Source: Cryptomeria japonica (Eukaryota; Streptophyta; Pinopsida; Cupressales; Cupressaceae). From it: a stretch of DNA of 64,000 nucleotides. Under the pieces are notes generated by a model. That model saw nothing but the letters and a program-made list of their open reading frames with translations, was not told the DNA's origin and ran no database searches. A program made the position numbers and the translations under genes. The stretch lies in NCBI RefSeq assembly GCF_030272615.1, contig NC_081409.1, positions 23,454,406-23,518,405 of the forward strand, written 5' to 3'. Within the stretch, counting starts at the first letter, position 1, and every line of letters begins with the position of its first letter. Shown here piece by piece: positions 22,003 to 33,298 of this stretch.

Positions 22003-22320
22003 GGTATGCATTTACATTCTTGTTTTGTCCTTGTATTTACAGCTTTCCATTGTTTAAGTTCAATTCTGCAATCTTGTTATTAGTTCATACTTGCACTTTG
22101 GGGTTAGGGATTGAACTTGCATCATTTTATCTTTCAATTACAACAAAGGAATAGAAATCCTAATAGGTAGCCCATGGCTCTCTCTTCCACAAGAAGAAGT
22201 AGCCAATTGTGTGATACCTCTAGGCTCTTTCGTATTCCACAAATGTGTGATTGAAAGTGAGATTAGGGCATGTTTGCTTAGTGTCACTTTTTCCTACACA
22301 CACTTCTAATCAGTTAATTA
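22003..22320. repeat. Flank repeat A, right copy
   Basis: Begins GGTATGCATTTAC immediately after the LTR of L and repeats 5486-5779 in the same orientation, with a 23-bp extra piece (ACAAAGGAATAG... near 22142) and about three substitutions. It then runs on into TTAATTAAATATC. Confidence 0.9.
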
Positions 22321-23585
22321 AATATCTAATATTTAATTATTCCTCCAATCATTTAAATATCTAATATTTAACGATTATTCTTCTATCATATAGTCTCAAA
22401 TATTAAATAATTCTTAATTATTTAATCCCTTTTCCAACTCATTCTTCCATCTCCACTTCATCTTTCCTTTGCCAACTCATCCACCATGTGGCTAAATTAA
22501 TTCAACAAAATTAAAATAAATAAATCATTTATTAGCTATTTATCTTCAACTTCCAAATTTAATGAAATATTGTATACGTACACATATTTCTTAACCTTCT
22601 TCTATATTCTCTCCAACATCCCTACATCTTAGGAATGACTTGAGTCCACTTGTCCTCACATGCCTTGTTGAGTGAATATTTTTTCACCAGTGTACCAATG
22701 ATGAAATATATAATTCACACAACGCTATGCTGAGAAATTAATCTCTCCTCTCATCAAGGGGAGCTTCCCTATGAAATTTCTCCTCTAATTAATAAGAAAT
22801 TAAATTTGTGGGTTGGTGTTGGGCATACAACTCTTTTTTTTTAGAGTTTATGTATTCCCCCTTCACCTAGTTACAATTTCTCTATCTCTTCAGATACTTA
22901 AAGAAAAGAACTATTAATCTAACAAGCTACACCAAGAGTTACTATTAAGCAACACAAAGTCTCTTTTAGGGTAACACTAATTCAAACTGATTGTTACAAA
23001 TTAAACAATTAGAAACCTAGCTTATAGCTCAAAGTCTTCAAGTATAGATTTCTAATCCATTAAACTACAAATAACCGCAGCAATACAAAGCTTACAACAA
23101 GTTACTTAATTTACCAGCAGATTTCTCAAATATGCTAAGAGCACAAAGTCTACTTGCAAGATTTGAGAGCTCTTTAACCACATAACAATATCTTAAAGAT
23201 CAAATAAGTAAAGATAATCTATATTCAATGGACATAGGAACATTAAATTATATAAATGATTTTATTGATACAACACAAAGTTTGTGATCAACAAAACTAT
23301 TTTCTTTATTTATTTGATAGAATTTTTACCACAAAAGCCCAAAGTCTTAGTTGGGATAAAAATTCTGCAGCGTTTTGCTAAGCATGAAAAAGATAAAATA
23401 TTTACAAAAGAGGCCCTCTTTATATAGGAAAAGAAGTTGAGAAAAAGGTGGGCACAATTGACTTATTCAACTGCACAGTCCCATTTTACTAAAACTACAA
23501 TATAAAGAAAATGTGCAGCTGCATAAAAATTGACAACATCTATCAGTGCAACTGCATGAAGAAAAGGTGCCAAAAAGGGGGTACT
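22321..23585 (-). mobile_element. Non-coding LTR-like stretch with a minus-strand TATA box
   Basis: No gene seen. 22321-22560 is AT-rich with repeats of ATCTAATATTTAA. On the minus strand CCTATATAAAGAGGGCC (TATA at 23419-23426) is a strong promoter-like sequence, followed downstream by a long T-rich untranslated-looking region to about 22800. This fits a 3' LTR of the element that carries the minus-strand gene at 23586-26897, but neither LTR end, a second copy nor a target duplication was found. Confidence 0.35.
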
Positions 23586-26500
23586 TCATTCTTGATTCTC
23601 TTCTTCATTGGATTTTTGAAAATCTTTGAATTTAGCAAGGATGGCTTTCATCTTTGCTTCGTTAGGTATCGAGGTAGAACTTGTGATGACTTGGACGCGG
23701 GAAATTGCATCTTGAATCTTCACATGTTTCTTTTTAACATCCTTTAGCATGGATGCGAGGACTTCAAAATTGACCTAGATTTCTAACAGTTTATCAAATG
23801 TATCAAGTGAGAAATCTTGTCCCACACATTGATCCATCAAGGAAATGAATTCCTGCATGACAACTTCAGCAGTGACGAGATTTTGATCACCATCATATAA
23901 ATAGTAAGGGAGATCACCAAATTTGGCAAAAATGAGGTCAACCTCGTCATCACCTTCTTTCTTCTCTTGGTCCAGCTCCGCAATCATTAACTTCATTGTA
24001 TCTTGCTTATGAGACAATAAAGACAAGATCTAGATGTACTTCTCCCTTATGGGAATTACCTTATTCTCAACTAGAACATCTATCCTGAAGTCTTCCATTT
24101 TGCTCCACAAGGTAGTACTTTTCACAACTTCCTCAATCTCCTACAATAAAGAGGTTTTGAGTCCTTGCATCTGACTTTGGACTACTTCATAATCCGACAA
24201 TAGTCCCACTATTGAACTCAGAAGATGAGAGCCTTCTGATCTCAATCGTGAAATCCACTCATTCATCACTCAGCCTTTAGCTCCCACCTGTTCAATCTTC
24301 TTGAGGGCTTCGGTATCTATTGAGGATCCTATGGGTTCAACCTCTTCAGAAGATTGTGTTACCTTTAGAAGAATGTTGGTCAGCTGCTCACACTTCTGCT
24401 TCAAGATATTTTTCTCATCCCTCTCCTAATCCAATCTTATCAACAAGGAATTAAGGGTTGTCTGTGAATCTAATTTCACACTCTCATGTGTTTCCACCCT
24501 GAGCTCTACGACTTGCATGGTATAATCTTCAGATCTTATGTTGCCTTTGTCCTTGTCTGATGATGGCACCATAACTTTAGCATATTTTCTCTTAGAAGCT
24601 GGGTCTACTACCACCTGAGATACCATCTTTGGCTTTTTTGTTCCCTTAGGCTTTGGAGGAACCAAAAGTTCAAAGTCAAACTTGTTTGGAGAGATCACCT
24701 ATTTTTTCCTTTTAGGGGCCACTACTTCCATCCAAGGGGGTAGTTCTAGATTGGCTAATGGAGTAGTAGCTCCTTTCTAATTTTGAGTTGAAGCTAAGGG
24801 AGTAGGTTGACTAGATCTTGGAGTAGTTGTGAGTGTTACTAATGGTGCTAATATTGAGGTATCTAGTGGGACATTTGTTGCTACTATCTCTTTAGTTATA
24901 GATGGGAGAGTTGAGGGTGTCGTGAATGTAACTTTAGCACTTACCAATGGAGGAATTGTTGTGGTGGTGGTGGTAGTGACGGGAAAGTCTACTGAAACTT
25001 ATTTTGCAAGTTCATCTTCCAAGGTTTCATTAAAATCCATCATCGTGGATTCAAAAGTAGATGAAGGGATATCATCTAAATTAGAGAAGTTGGTTATTGT
25101 GAAAAATTGACCAATGGTCTCCGATTGTGTCATTCCCATACTTAGATCTCCATCTTCTTGAAAATCCTCATCCTCTTGGTTAGAGTCAGAGTCAAAGTTA
25201 GAGTCAGAGTCAAAGTTAGAGTCAGAGTTAGAGTCAATAGAGTGGATGATTACTTTTGAGGTAATTGAGGCATTAACTTCAACTAGGCATGATACTTCTT
25301 TTCCCTGTACTTCCTCTTGTTGAGGAATTTCACCTTCTTCATTCTCTTTTCCTTTTCCAACTTCACTGGAAGGCGGTTGTTATGGCTCTTTCACTACTGC
25401 TTCCTGTGATGCGGATGATAATTCACCCTTCTTCGACCCTTTTAACTGTAAATTTGATTTTGGGTCCTTTACCTTTCGATTGTACCACAGGAGCTGAGGA
25501 TAGTGCTTGTGGGTCTGCCCTACTCTTTGTTTTTGTTTCAGCTGTAGCTATCTTGCCCAATGGGCCATCACTGTTGTCATCATCTCCTGAACTAGCAGGA
25601 AGCTGTTTCATCCTGAGATTTTTCTTTACCAGCCATGCATTGGTGTTTGCTAAGATAGGAGAGATCCTCTGAGTAAAAGATTTTCTTTCTTTCTTCGACC
25701 ATTGCACAAGTGGAAGTGGGGAGTCAACAATCTTCTTCTCATAATAAACAGGGTCCACTATGTCATTTGTGTCTTCCATGGTCATTGGGATCTTAGCTAA
25801 ATCCAAATTTTCAATTTGTTCCAAAGTAAGACGACTAAAATCCATCCTTCTTATATCCTCCTCATTCTGACAATCTACCCAAACATCCTTAAACCTATAG
25901 ACATGAGTATAACTCCTCCTGAGTTTGCTCTTTATGCCATGAAAGTCAAAATTATTTTGTGCCTTGAATCTTTGCATGGTATTCCATTGTATTTCTTCTT
26001 CCATGTTCTTGGCTTTAGGGTTGGTTAGTACTAAGTACCTACCGATTGATTCTGGAAATTTCAGCCCAGTCTTATGTGCTTGTGATTGTTTCTCATGCAT
26101 ACTAATCAGTTGTCTGCATAACTCCATAAGAATGATCTTGTCTGAAGGGAACCTTGGTAGAATAAAGGGCTCTCCTGAAAAACATCTGATTTGGATGTAG
26201 GTGAATGTAGGAAATTGAAGAAAAACACAACCATAATGAGATACCCTGTTGTAAGCGGCCTCTGACAATCTCTTCTTTTGAAGGCCCTTATCAAATATAC
26301 ATTTCCACATAGAAAAGAAAGCATCATTGACTCTTCTATAGTGACCATGGTGACCATGTCATTATATTCCTCATTAAAATCACTCCTGTGGAAGGACTTA
26401 GGCCATCGTGAGGTGAGGGAACTTCTTGCAGTAGAGAGATAAACATTATTGATCACCTTTTTGCATTTATTCTCATGTTTCTCGTAGTACTCTTGAGCAC

Positions 26501-26897
26501 TCTCTTGAGAAATATCAGCCACTTCCTCAACTGGTGAACCTTTGAAAACACTGTTAAAGAACACACTATCCAGGGTCATGATGATGTTCTAATCAGTGTC
26601 TTTTACTTGCCTTGTATTTGGATCAAAGTGATCCGCTATTGCCAGTACAAATTCAGGATTATGAGCTGCAACTGGAAAAGATGCATACTTATGCAACTCA
26701 TATTTGATTAGACTGGTTAGACGAGCAGGAGCCTTTTGAACCCAATCAACAAATTTTTGCATATCAACATGCCCAATTTTAGTGTCCCTGATTTCCTTGA
26801 TATTTGAGTCTACCGAACTCTCTGGGTACAGATTCAAGTACTTGTCGTACTTGTATTTCATCTTTCTTGATGATGCTTTACTTGGAGAAGATTCCAA
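23586..26897 (-). pseudogene. Large gene of unknown function in a probable non-autonomous element (E6)
   Basis: I do not recognise this family. From ATG at 26897 a globular-looking N-terminal part of about 480 codons has segments such as KFVDWVQKAPARLTSLIKYE, VYYEKKIV and LPLVQWSKKERKSF. It is followed by a basic KGKGPKIKFTVKR stretch, an acidic run of repeated Asp-Ser-Asn (about 25190-25250), a Thr/Pro-rich linker, a Lys-rich patch and a coiled-coil-like C-terminus ending at 23586. It is broken by a stop at 26589, frameshifts near 26340 and 25423, and stops including 24426 and 23775. It has no RT, integrase or protease motifs. The overall plan resembles the unknown gene of E3a (33299-36461). 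Confidence 0.55.
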
Positions 26898-27061
26898 CTG
26901 ACCTGAGGAAGACTCGAGATTATTGTGAGGGAGCTTTGATATTCACGATGATTGCATTCAACACTAATGATTATCTATTCATCATTATCAAAATTAATTT
27001 TTCTCAAACAGATCGAAAAATGGGACTCAAAACAGGCTTGGGAGTAAAACTGCCAAAAACA

Positions 27062-27535
27062 GTAGATCGGGGAAAAAAGTCCGATATGCTCTTTTGAAAA
27101 CAAAATTGCTCATCGGACTTTAAAGTCTGATGTGCAAATCCGGGATGGGTTATCAACACATCAAACTTTAAAGTCTGATGTGTAGGGGGAAAACTCAAAA
27201 CAAGCACATCGGACTTTAAAGTCCGATGTGCTATCTGGGATAGGTTAAAGGTACATCAGACTTTAAAGTCTGAAGTGCCTACAAAGGGGAAAATAATTGG
27301 TTGACATGTCATGCTTTAAAACTCGACATGTCAACCTACTCCTTTCCGCATATCGGATTTTAAAGTTCGATATGTAAAGATTATGATCCCGCATATCGGA
27401 CTTTAAAATTTGATATGCGGAGATCCTACCATCCAGCTGCACACCAGACTTTAAAGTTTGATATGTGGCTAGAGAGGATGACTTTAGAGGAATAAGGAGG
27501 AAGGAGCAATCAGAGTTTAAAATCCGAATGCTCCT
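27062..27535. repeat. Palindrome array, first block
   Basis: About ten palindromes with a centre-to-centre distance of about 48 bp, nearly all built round (G/A)GACTTTAAAGTC(C/T). 27203-27232 is a perfect 30-bp palindrome (arm AGCACATCGGACTTT). 27299-27310 and 27325-27336 are perfect 12-bp arms (GGTTGACATGTC). Others carry CATATC/GATATG arms (27349-27422). The last has arms AGGAGCA/TGCTCCT near 27502-27535. The block lies upstream of, and on the leader side of, the minus-strand gene at 26897. The 27536-27829 gap is A-rich, non-repetitive DNA. Confidence 0.95.
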
Positions 27536-27829
27536 CTGACACACAAAGCAAAAACCAAAAGAAAATAAGACAAGACAAACAGAAAAGATAAAAGCAAACA
27601 AAAGCATGAAAAGAAAATAAAATACAAACCCTACCTCTTCCACAACAAATGATGTCAAAAAATATGACAAGGGCGTGGTCGAATCTGAGTTGCAGCGAGC
27701 AAGACGGTGGAGGGCGCACGAAGGAAAAATGAAACACAAACAAAAATGAAGAAATGAAACCTAAAAAAATGATTAAATATTAAAACCCTAAATTAACAAT
27801 AAATGTGAAATTAATGACAACTCGCAGTT

Positions 27830-28042
27830 CATGTCAGACTTTAAAGTCTGACATGCAGGCTAGAAATTATTGCATGTCGGACTTTAAAGTCCGACATGCA
27901 ACCTTTAGACAAACAATTTGCAGTTCAGACTTTAAATTCTGAACTGCAGGCTAAGAAAACCTACAAATACACATCGGACTTTAAAATCCGATGTGTATAA
28001 AGCAAAAAGAACCCTGCAGTTCGGACTTTAAAGTCCGAACTG
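27830..28042. repeat. Palindrome array, second block
   Basis: Five more units: 27830-27855 (perfect 26 bp, arm CATGTCAGACTTT), 27870-27901 (perfect 32 bp, arm TTGCATGTCGGACTTT), 27920-27947 (10-bp arms GCAGTTCAGA), 27967-27998 (12-bp arms ATACACATCGGA) and 28017-28042 (perfect 26 bp, arm CAGTTCGGACTTT). The outer arms fall into families (CACATC, CATGTC, CAGTTC, CATATC) that always match their own partner. Confidence 0.95.
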
Positions 28043-28815
28043 TAGGTACAATTGCAAACTTAAGGGAACTAGAAAAACATTAAAAACAGAAAACAAGAAA
28101 CAAAATGAACTAATCGACGAAGTCGATTAAGCTCTCCTGGAGACCATAAGGTACGAAATGGACCAGTTTCATAGTGTTGCCTCACAATTTTGGCCATGCT
28201 GAAATCGATGAAAACATGCCTAAATCTTCTCCAACCATCCCTAGATTTCCTCAGTCAGCAACCCAGTCAAGGTGAGATGAGTGACACTTGTCTTCTCCTT
28301 CCCCCTTTCTCTCAACCTTCACCTTTGCTCACAACCATCCAAATCTACAGATCTGATCATGACCATTGATCTAGGCCACATCATCTTATCCTCTTAGACT
28401 CTATAAAAATGGGAGTTTGAGTTGTGAAAGAGTTATTCTTCAAGTGAGTTTTCAAGTTAACCATTTGTGAAAACTTATGCATTCGTGAGTTTTAAATCTT
28501 GAAGCAAATAAGCATTTCTCATTTAGCATAATCATTTAGCATTGCATATCATAGTATTAGTTATCAGTCCATTCTTTATATGCTATCTTGGAAGCTATCA
28601 GATCTTGTCTGAGAGCACACCATCTACAACTAGGAACCGTGGAGTTAGGACACAATGAGACTTATATCATGAAGGTAAACATAGTCTTTTTATTTTAATA
28701 TCAATTTCATGTAGTTTCATTGGTTGAGTTTGGATTTCCTGTAGCATTTCCTTTGTATTTTGTGAAACTAACATGTTGCAGGTAGTATTCTGATGATGAA
28801 ATTCAAGTTGACACA
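28043..28815 (+). mobile_element. 5' LTR of E2 (start not resolved)
   Basis: The LTR ends with CACA at 28815, directly before the primer site. A TATA box (CTATAAAAATGGG) is at about 28402, followed by a leader-like stretch. The start of the LTR lies somewhere between 28043 and about 28390; no second copy is in the window because the 3' end of E2 is outside it. 28043-28300 shows no gene. Confidence 0.6.
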
Positions 28816-28837
28816 TTTTGGTGCCCGTCGTGGGGCT
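28816..28837 (+). promoter_or_regulatory. Primer binding site of E2
   Basis: TTTTGGTGCCCGTCGTGGGG directly follows the LTR end at 28815, matching the form and place of the L primer site. Confidence 0.8.
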
Positions 28838-28947
28838 AGAGCCTCACATATATCTTTCTAATATCTTGTCTAGTTCTCGCAAAAACAAACTTAATGCATT
28901 TGTAATCCAGATTCATGCCTGTGTGAGTTCTGGCAATGTTTTTGTTT

Positions 28948-29195
28948 GATAGGTTAGTGCTTTTCTCCTTCAGGTTAGCGCATTTGTCATTTAGGTTAGC
29001 ACTTTTGTCTATAAATCAACGCATTTAATCTTCAGAACAACGCTTTTGTCTTGCAAGTTAACGCATGTTGTCATTTTGGTTAGTGCTTTTGTCAGTGATT
29101 TCTCACTTCTTAGTCTACAAAGTAGCGCTTTTGTCCTTTAGGTTAGCACTTTTGAGGTAAAAGACAATACATTTGTTAGGATAGCACTTTTATTT
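28948..29195 (+). repeat. Leader array 1 of E2
   Basis: About eleven degenerate units of 20-24 bp, consensus close to GGTTAGCGCTTTTGTC (variants GGTTAGCACTTTTGTC, AACAACGCTTTTGTC, AAGTAGCGCTTTTGTCC). It occupies the same place after the primer site as the GCGTCTGTG array of L. Confidence 0.85.
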
Positions 29196-29549
29196 GTAAC
29201 TGACAAAATTTCCTTGCAGGTCCGAATGTCCAAGAACTGAAATTTTCAAACTACTGACATGTCTATGTGCAGGATTGTTTTTAAGAAAATTTTATGCATT
29301 TCCTCACCTAGTTAATTAAGAGTTCAATTTTGGAAAGTAACACATCATATCTTGCTCATTTATCTTAACTAAGGGGATAAATTGACAAGATTCAACTTGC
29401 ATTTTGAGTGACTTCTTTAAAGTAGTTGCACATAGATTTTAGAAGGATAAAATAAACTTGTGTTTTCCGTGCTTGATGAAGTAGTAGGTAAGTATGCTCT
29501 CATCCTCATATGGTGATCAGAAAATTAGACCTACTTTCTTTTATGAGTA

Positions 29550-30095
29550 ACCTTTAGAGGGCATGCCTTCCCGAGCTGTCTTGAGGGGTCTAGTGAGAGG
29601 GGAAAAACCCAAAGTGGAAACGGGGTAATATCGAGTCCTTCCAATCCACTCTAAATAAAGCATGTTTGTGACAAAAGTCACAAGCAACATGTGTTGATAA
29701 GTTCATACCGACACTATGTTTCCCCATAAACCCTATGGAGCATAACCTCTATAGGCTGGGAACCTTTTGTATTTATAGAGCTGAAAGTGCTGCATGTATG
29801 GCCACATGACCATAAGCCTTTATTAAAAACCACTTGTACTAGTTGCCAAAATCCTTCTAATTGTTGGCATAGGAGGTCGGACCTCTGAAGAAGCTCACAC
29901 ACATACGGTTCTTAGTAGAGATATAAATTTTTCCATGGGGATTTTTCATGGAAAATGGTGCTTGGCTGCCCTAGAGAAGTGAGTGTCGAGGGTGGAGCCA
30001 GTGGGGTCAAGCATCTAAATATCCGCTTTGAATAGCATAGCCTCGGGGGAAACCCCATGTGAGATTCAACAATTATTGTCTCAACCTGCCATAGG
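29550..30095 (+). other. Conserved leader block of E2
   Basis: Counterpart of 19895-20465 in L. It begins near CTTTAGAGGGCATGCC and ends near TAGCCTCGGGGG...CAACAATTATTGTCT. AGGAGGTCGGACCTCT (29869-29884) is itself nearly palindromic. No sense ORF is conserved. The 29196-29549 and 30096-30245 parts around it hold no gene. Confidence 0.8.
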
Positions 30096-30249
30096 ATTTG
30101 TACTTTCTTATGCATTTTGTTTTTCAAACATTGTATCTTCTATGTCTACGACATGTTCAAAATGGTAAAAAATTGAAGAAAATCATCATCTAAAAATGAG
30201 CAAAAATCCAACAACTTGCTGAAAGATTTGAAAAGAATCCTTGAAACAT

Positions 30250-30330
30250 AGTCAGAATAACGCTTTCAAGCAACAAAATAGCACTTTCATCCCATAAGTT
30301 ATTACTCTTTACCACAAGAGTTAGCACAAA
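30250..30330 (+). repeat. Leader array 2 of E2
   Basis: Four loose units (AATAACGCTTTCAAG, AATAGCACTTTCATCC, GTTATTACTCTTTACC, GTTAGCACAAAGTC) of the same motif as 28948-29195. It lies after the conserved block, as array 2 does in L. The stretch 30331-31031 up to gag shows nothing else. Confidence 0.55.
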
Positions 30331-31031
30331 GTCTTTTTCACATCTTAAACAAAGCATATCAAACCAAAATTTCAGAGTCAGTATCAAAACACTTCTTGAG
30401 TAGTTTTGTCTTTAAACTATCGCACATTTTTAAACTAGTTCGATAATTGGGTCACCAATCCAACGAGCTATTTTCAAAAGGTTTCCATAGGCATAAAACA
30501 TTCAACAAGCTATTGATTCAAACATCTTAAGTGCAAAAATCAGCATCATTGTCAAGTTTTTCATCAGGATATATCAAATCCTCTATCACGAAGCTTGATC
30601 AATCCATCTTGTGTTCATTATTTTGGATATATCTTTCCTATTTTGAACCTAGGTTATATCAAAATCAGAATTGCACCAACATTGGAATCAAGCAAACTTG
30701 TAAACTATCATATGCTTATATGACTTTTAAGTATCACCTTAAGAAAAGAAAACCTAGTTATAAAGCTACTTAGAAAAGGATAAGATTATTGTATATCAAT
30801 CGCAAGATCTTATTAAAACATACAACATTCCTACACCATTTTCATCACTATTTACATGGTTGCAGGACAGAATTTGATGGAGAAATTTTGCAAGGACATT
30901 CTTTTCAATAAAAAGACGCTTTATCACAATGAACAAACAATAGTGGTAAAATCAACAAAGCATACCTTCCTAAACCAATAATTACCTATTGAGTTGTCTT
31001 TTGAAAAGTTTAAATTTTTTGAAACAATCAC

Positions 31032-31577
31032 ATGCCAGTTTGGACTAGAGCTCAATACAAACAAGTCAAAAAACAACAAAAACAAATGGAAGAAGAATAT
31101 AATTCAATGTTCCACACTTTTGGGTATATGGTTGTTGATGAGGAAGTGGTCAATAACACCATTAGAGACCTTGAGAAAGATTTCAAAATTGATAGACTAA
31201 TGGAAAAATTATTAGCAAAGCAAAAAGAAAAATATCTTTTGATGTTGGCAAAATCAAGAGCTAAATTGCCACAAGACCTTAACATAGAAGCCTTGAAACA
31301 AGATGCGGAGACAAATAATACTCAAAACATAGATGACCCAAATAACAAAGATATGAACAAAGAAAGTCATGAAGAGACAAGAAAAGAACATGATGACACA
31401 AGAAGAGAGTGTAGTGATAGAAGAACTTGTGAAGAGATAAGGAGAAACCGTATGGATAATCCATTGTTAAATCTCACTCAGCAAATGCAAACTCTACAAC
31501 AACAGATACAAGACATGCAGAATGGAACATGATCCAAGAAGTATTCATTGGAAGATATATGCCCGCATCCTTTTGAT
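31032..31577 (+). pseudogene. E2 gag, N-terminal part
   Basis: Starts at ATG 31032. A Gln/Lys-rich helical N-terminus is followed by a charged Asp/Glu/Arg-rich segment (31340-31450) and a short coiled coil with repeated Gln (LTQQMQTLQQQIQDM). TGA at 31533, then the frame continues with LEDICPHPFD, matching MRDICPYPFD of L gag, up to the E3 insertion point at 31577. The rest is at 49970. Confidence 0.8.
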
Positions 31578-31716
31578 TGTTAGAGTAATCGGGTCTTTAC
31601 TTGATTAATTAAACGATATTTGTTTAATTAATTAAGTTCCCCTTTATCTCTTTTACACTTAAGCTAACATTAGGTCCATAATAATTAATTCTTTTATTAA
31701 TTATTATGTGCAAGTC

Positions 31717-32845
31717 TGATGAATACTAAGAGGGGGGGTGGGTGAATTAGTATGCCAAAAATATTTGCACTTAAACACTTTGCCAGACTGACAGTAAACC
31801 GGTAAAACAATTTAGCAGACAAATCGGTTAACAAACATGCAAACCAAATAGCTAATAATGCATTCACCCACAGAAGCACAAACACCATAACACAAGAGAT
31901 TTTTACGTGGAAATCCAAATGGGAAAAACTGCGGTGAGATGGAACTCACAAGTAACTATCTGCAGAATAGAAACCAGACCAGTTAAGGTCTTACAACGTT
32001 CTTTACTAGAATAAATCCTGTTAGGAATCTCAATCTCTATTAGGAGATAAGTCCGATTAAAGACTACCTTGCTAGAGGATTTTAGATCCACAAATGTGAA
32101 CCACCTTGTTAGAGGATTTACAAGAGGCTTTTGGGCCTACCCAGTTAAGGGCTACAGACTTGTCAAAGATGTGAATAATCAACAAGTGAGTGATCTAGCA
32201 AATAGCATAGATTGCTTGGTTAGATCCTTGATAGCTCGATCTTAATGCATCACAACATTACTTTAGTCTTCTACACATTCATACTCTCTTTAACTCTTTA
32301 GTTACCTTGAACCCTAGCAACAACATCAACCTCAACAACAACAACCTTAGAATCCTAGACATGATGTCCTTATAAAGGAATCTGATTTCATGTAGGTCCA
32401 ATAGGATTACAATACAATTTCCTAGGTTCAATGCATCTAGACATATCTGGTAACATGACACAAAAAGCACCGCCAGAGAGTTGGCACCATCAAATGATCA
32501 GTGGATGGTAACTCATCACAAGATGTTGATTGGTAACTCATCACAGAGTATTACCGGTTCATACAAAATACTGGTTGCTGGTTTGTCAAAATGAAGACAG
32601 GTAAAAATGTGTTATGCCACTTTAATCCCTTGTACCGCTTGGTATCCATGAACCGCTTGGGGTCGACATGCTGCTTCAGACCGGTAAACACATTCTGCAA
32701 AACATCAATAGTCTAAAGACTATAATACAACATACTAGTTGGAACAAATACCGGTTGTGCTCTAACTCACACATATGAAGAGGATCTTAATGCAAGTGTG
32801 TGTCCATCAATGACAATCACAACATGAACATCAGAAATGCCAACA
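31717..32845 (-). repeat. 3' LTR of E3a
   Basis: 1129 bp; on the minus strand begins TGTTGGCATTTCTGATG at 32845 and ends ...TATTCATCA at 31717. Rich in CCGGT motifs. Confidence 0.9.
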
Positions 32846-33298
32846 ATATACCCTTTTGGCATTGATGGCAACACTTAGGAAAATAAAATTTTGACATCTA
32901 AGTGTTTTACAACAAAAACATGCCATTAGCAAAATTGCTCCCCCTAAGCATATACACTATCCCTTTAACAATATGATGTATAACAATTTTGCATATAGAG
33001 CATAAACATTGAGATATCAGAGCATATGTCAAAGCATATAGAAATTTTTTAAATCCAGATACTTCTCCACTATACTTCTCCAAAATAGATAGAGTACTTC
33101 TCCCCCTTTGCCAATAATGACAAAGTACCGCTGAACAACCCTATTTCCATTTGATATTAAAATAATAAAAGTTTATGACAACAAGGAATAATACTTGTCA
33201 AAAATAGATTTATAGTCCTGCAAGAATTGTTTCATCGGTAGAGACCAGGACTCAAGTAGGGATGTGGCTACTTCTTTCTCTATTTACATCTGGGAGAC
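32846..33298 (-). promoter_or_regulatory. E3a 3' region with repeated PPT-like tracts
   Basis: On the minus strand three G-rich tracts occur before the LTR: CAAAGGGGGAGAAGTA (about 33092-33107), TTAGGGGGAGCAATT (about 32934-32948), and the terminal GCCAAAAGGGTATAT next to the LTR. The first follows CTTTGTCATTATTGG, which can fold on CAAAG. AACACTTAG (32870-32878, plus strand) pairs with CTAAGTGTT (32898-32906). The same module is seen in E5. Confidence 0.65.

Noticed and set aside
27062-28042. CRISPR-like array (regular repeats about 48 bp apart)
   Set aside because: Plant nuclear context, each unit is a palindrome with variable arms, spacers are not unique sequence of fixed length, and no cas genes are present.
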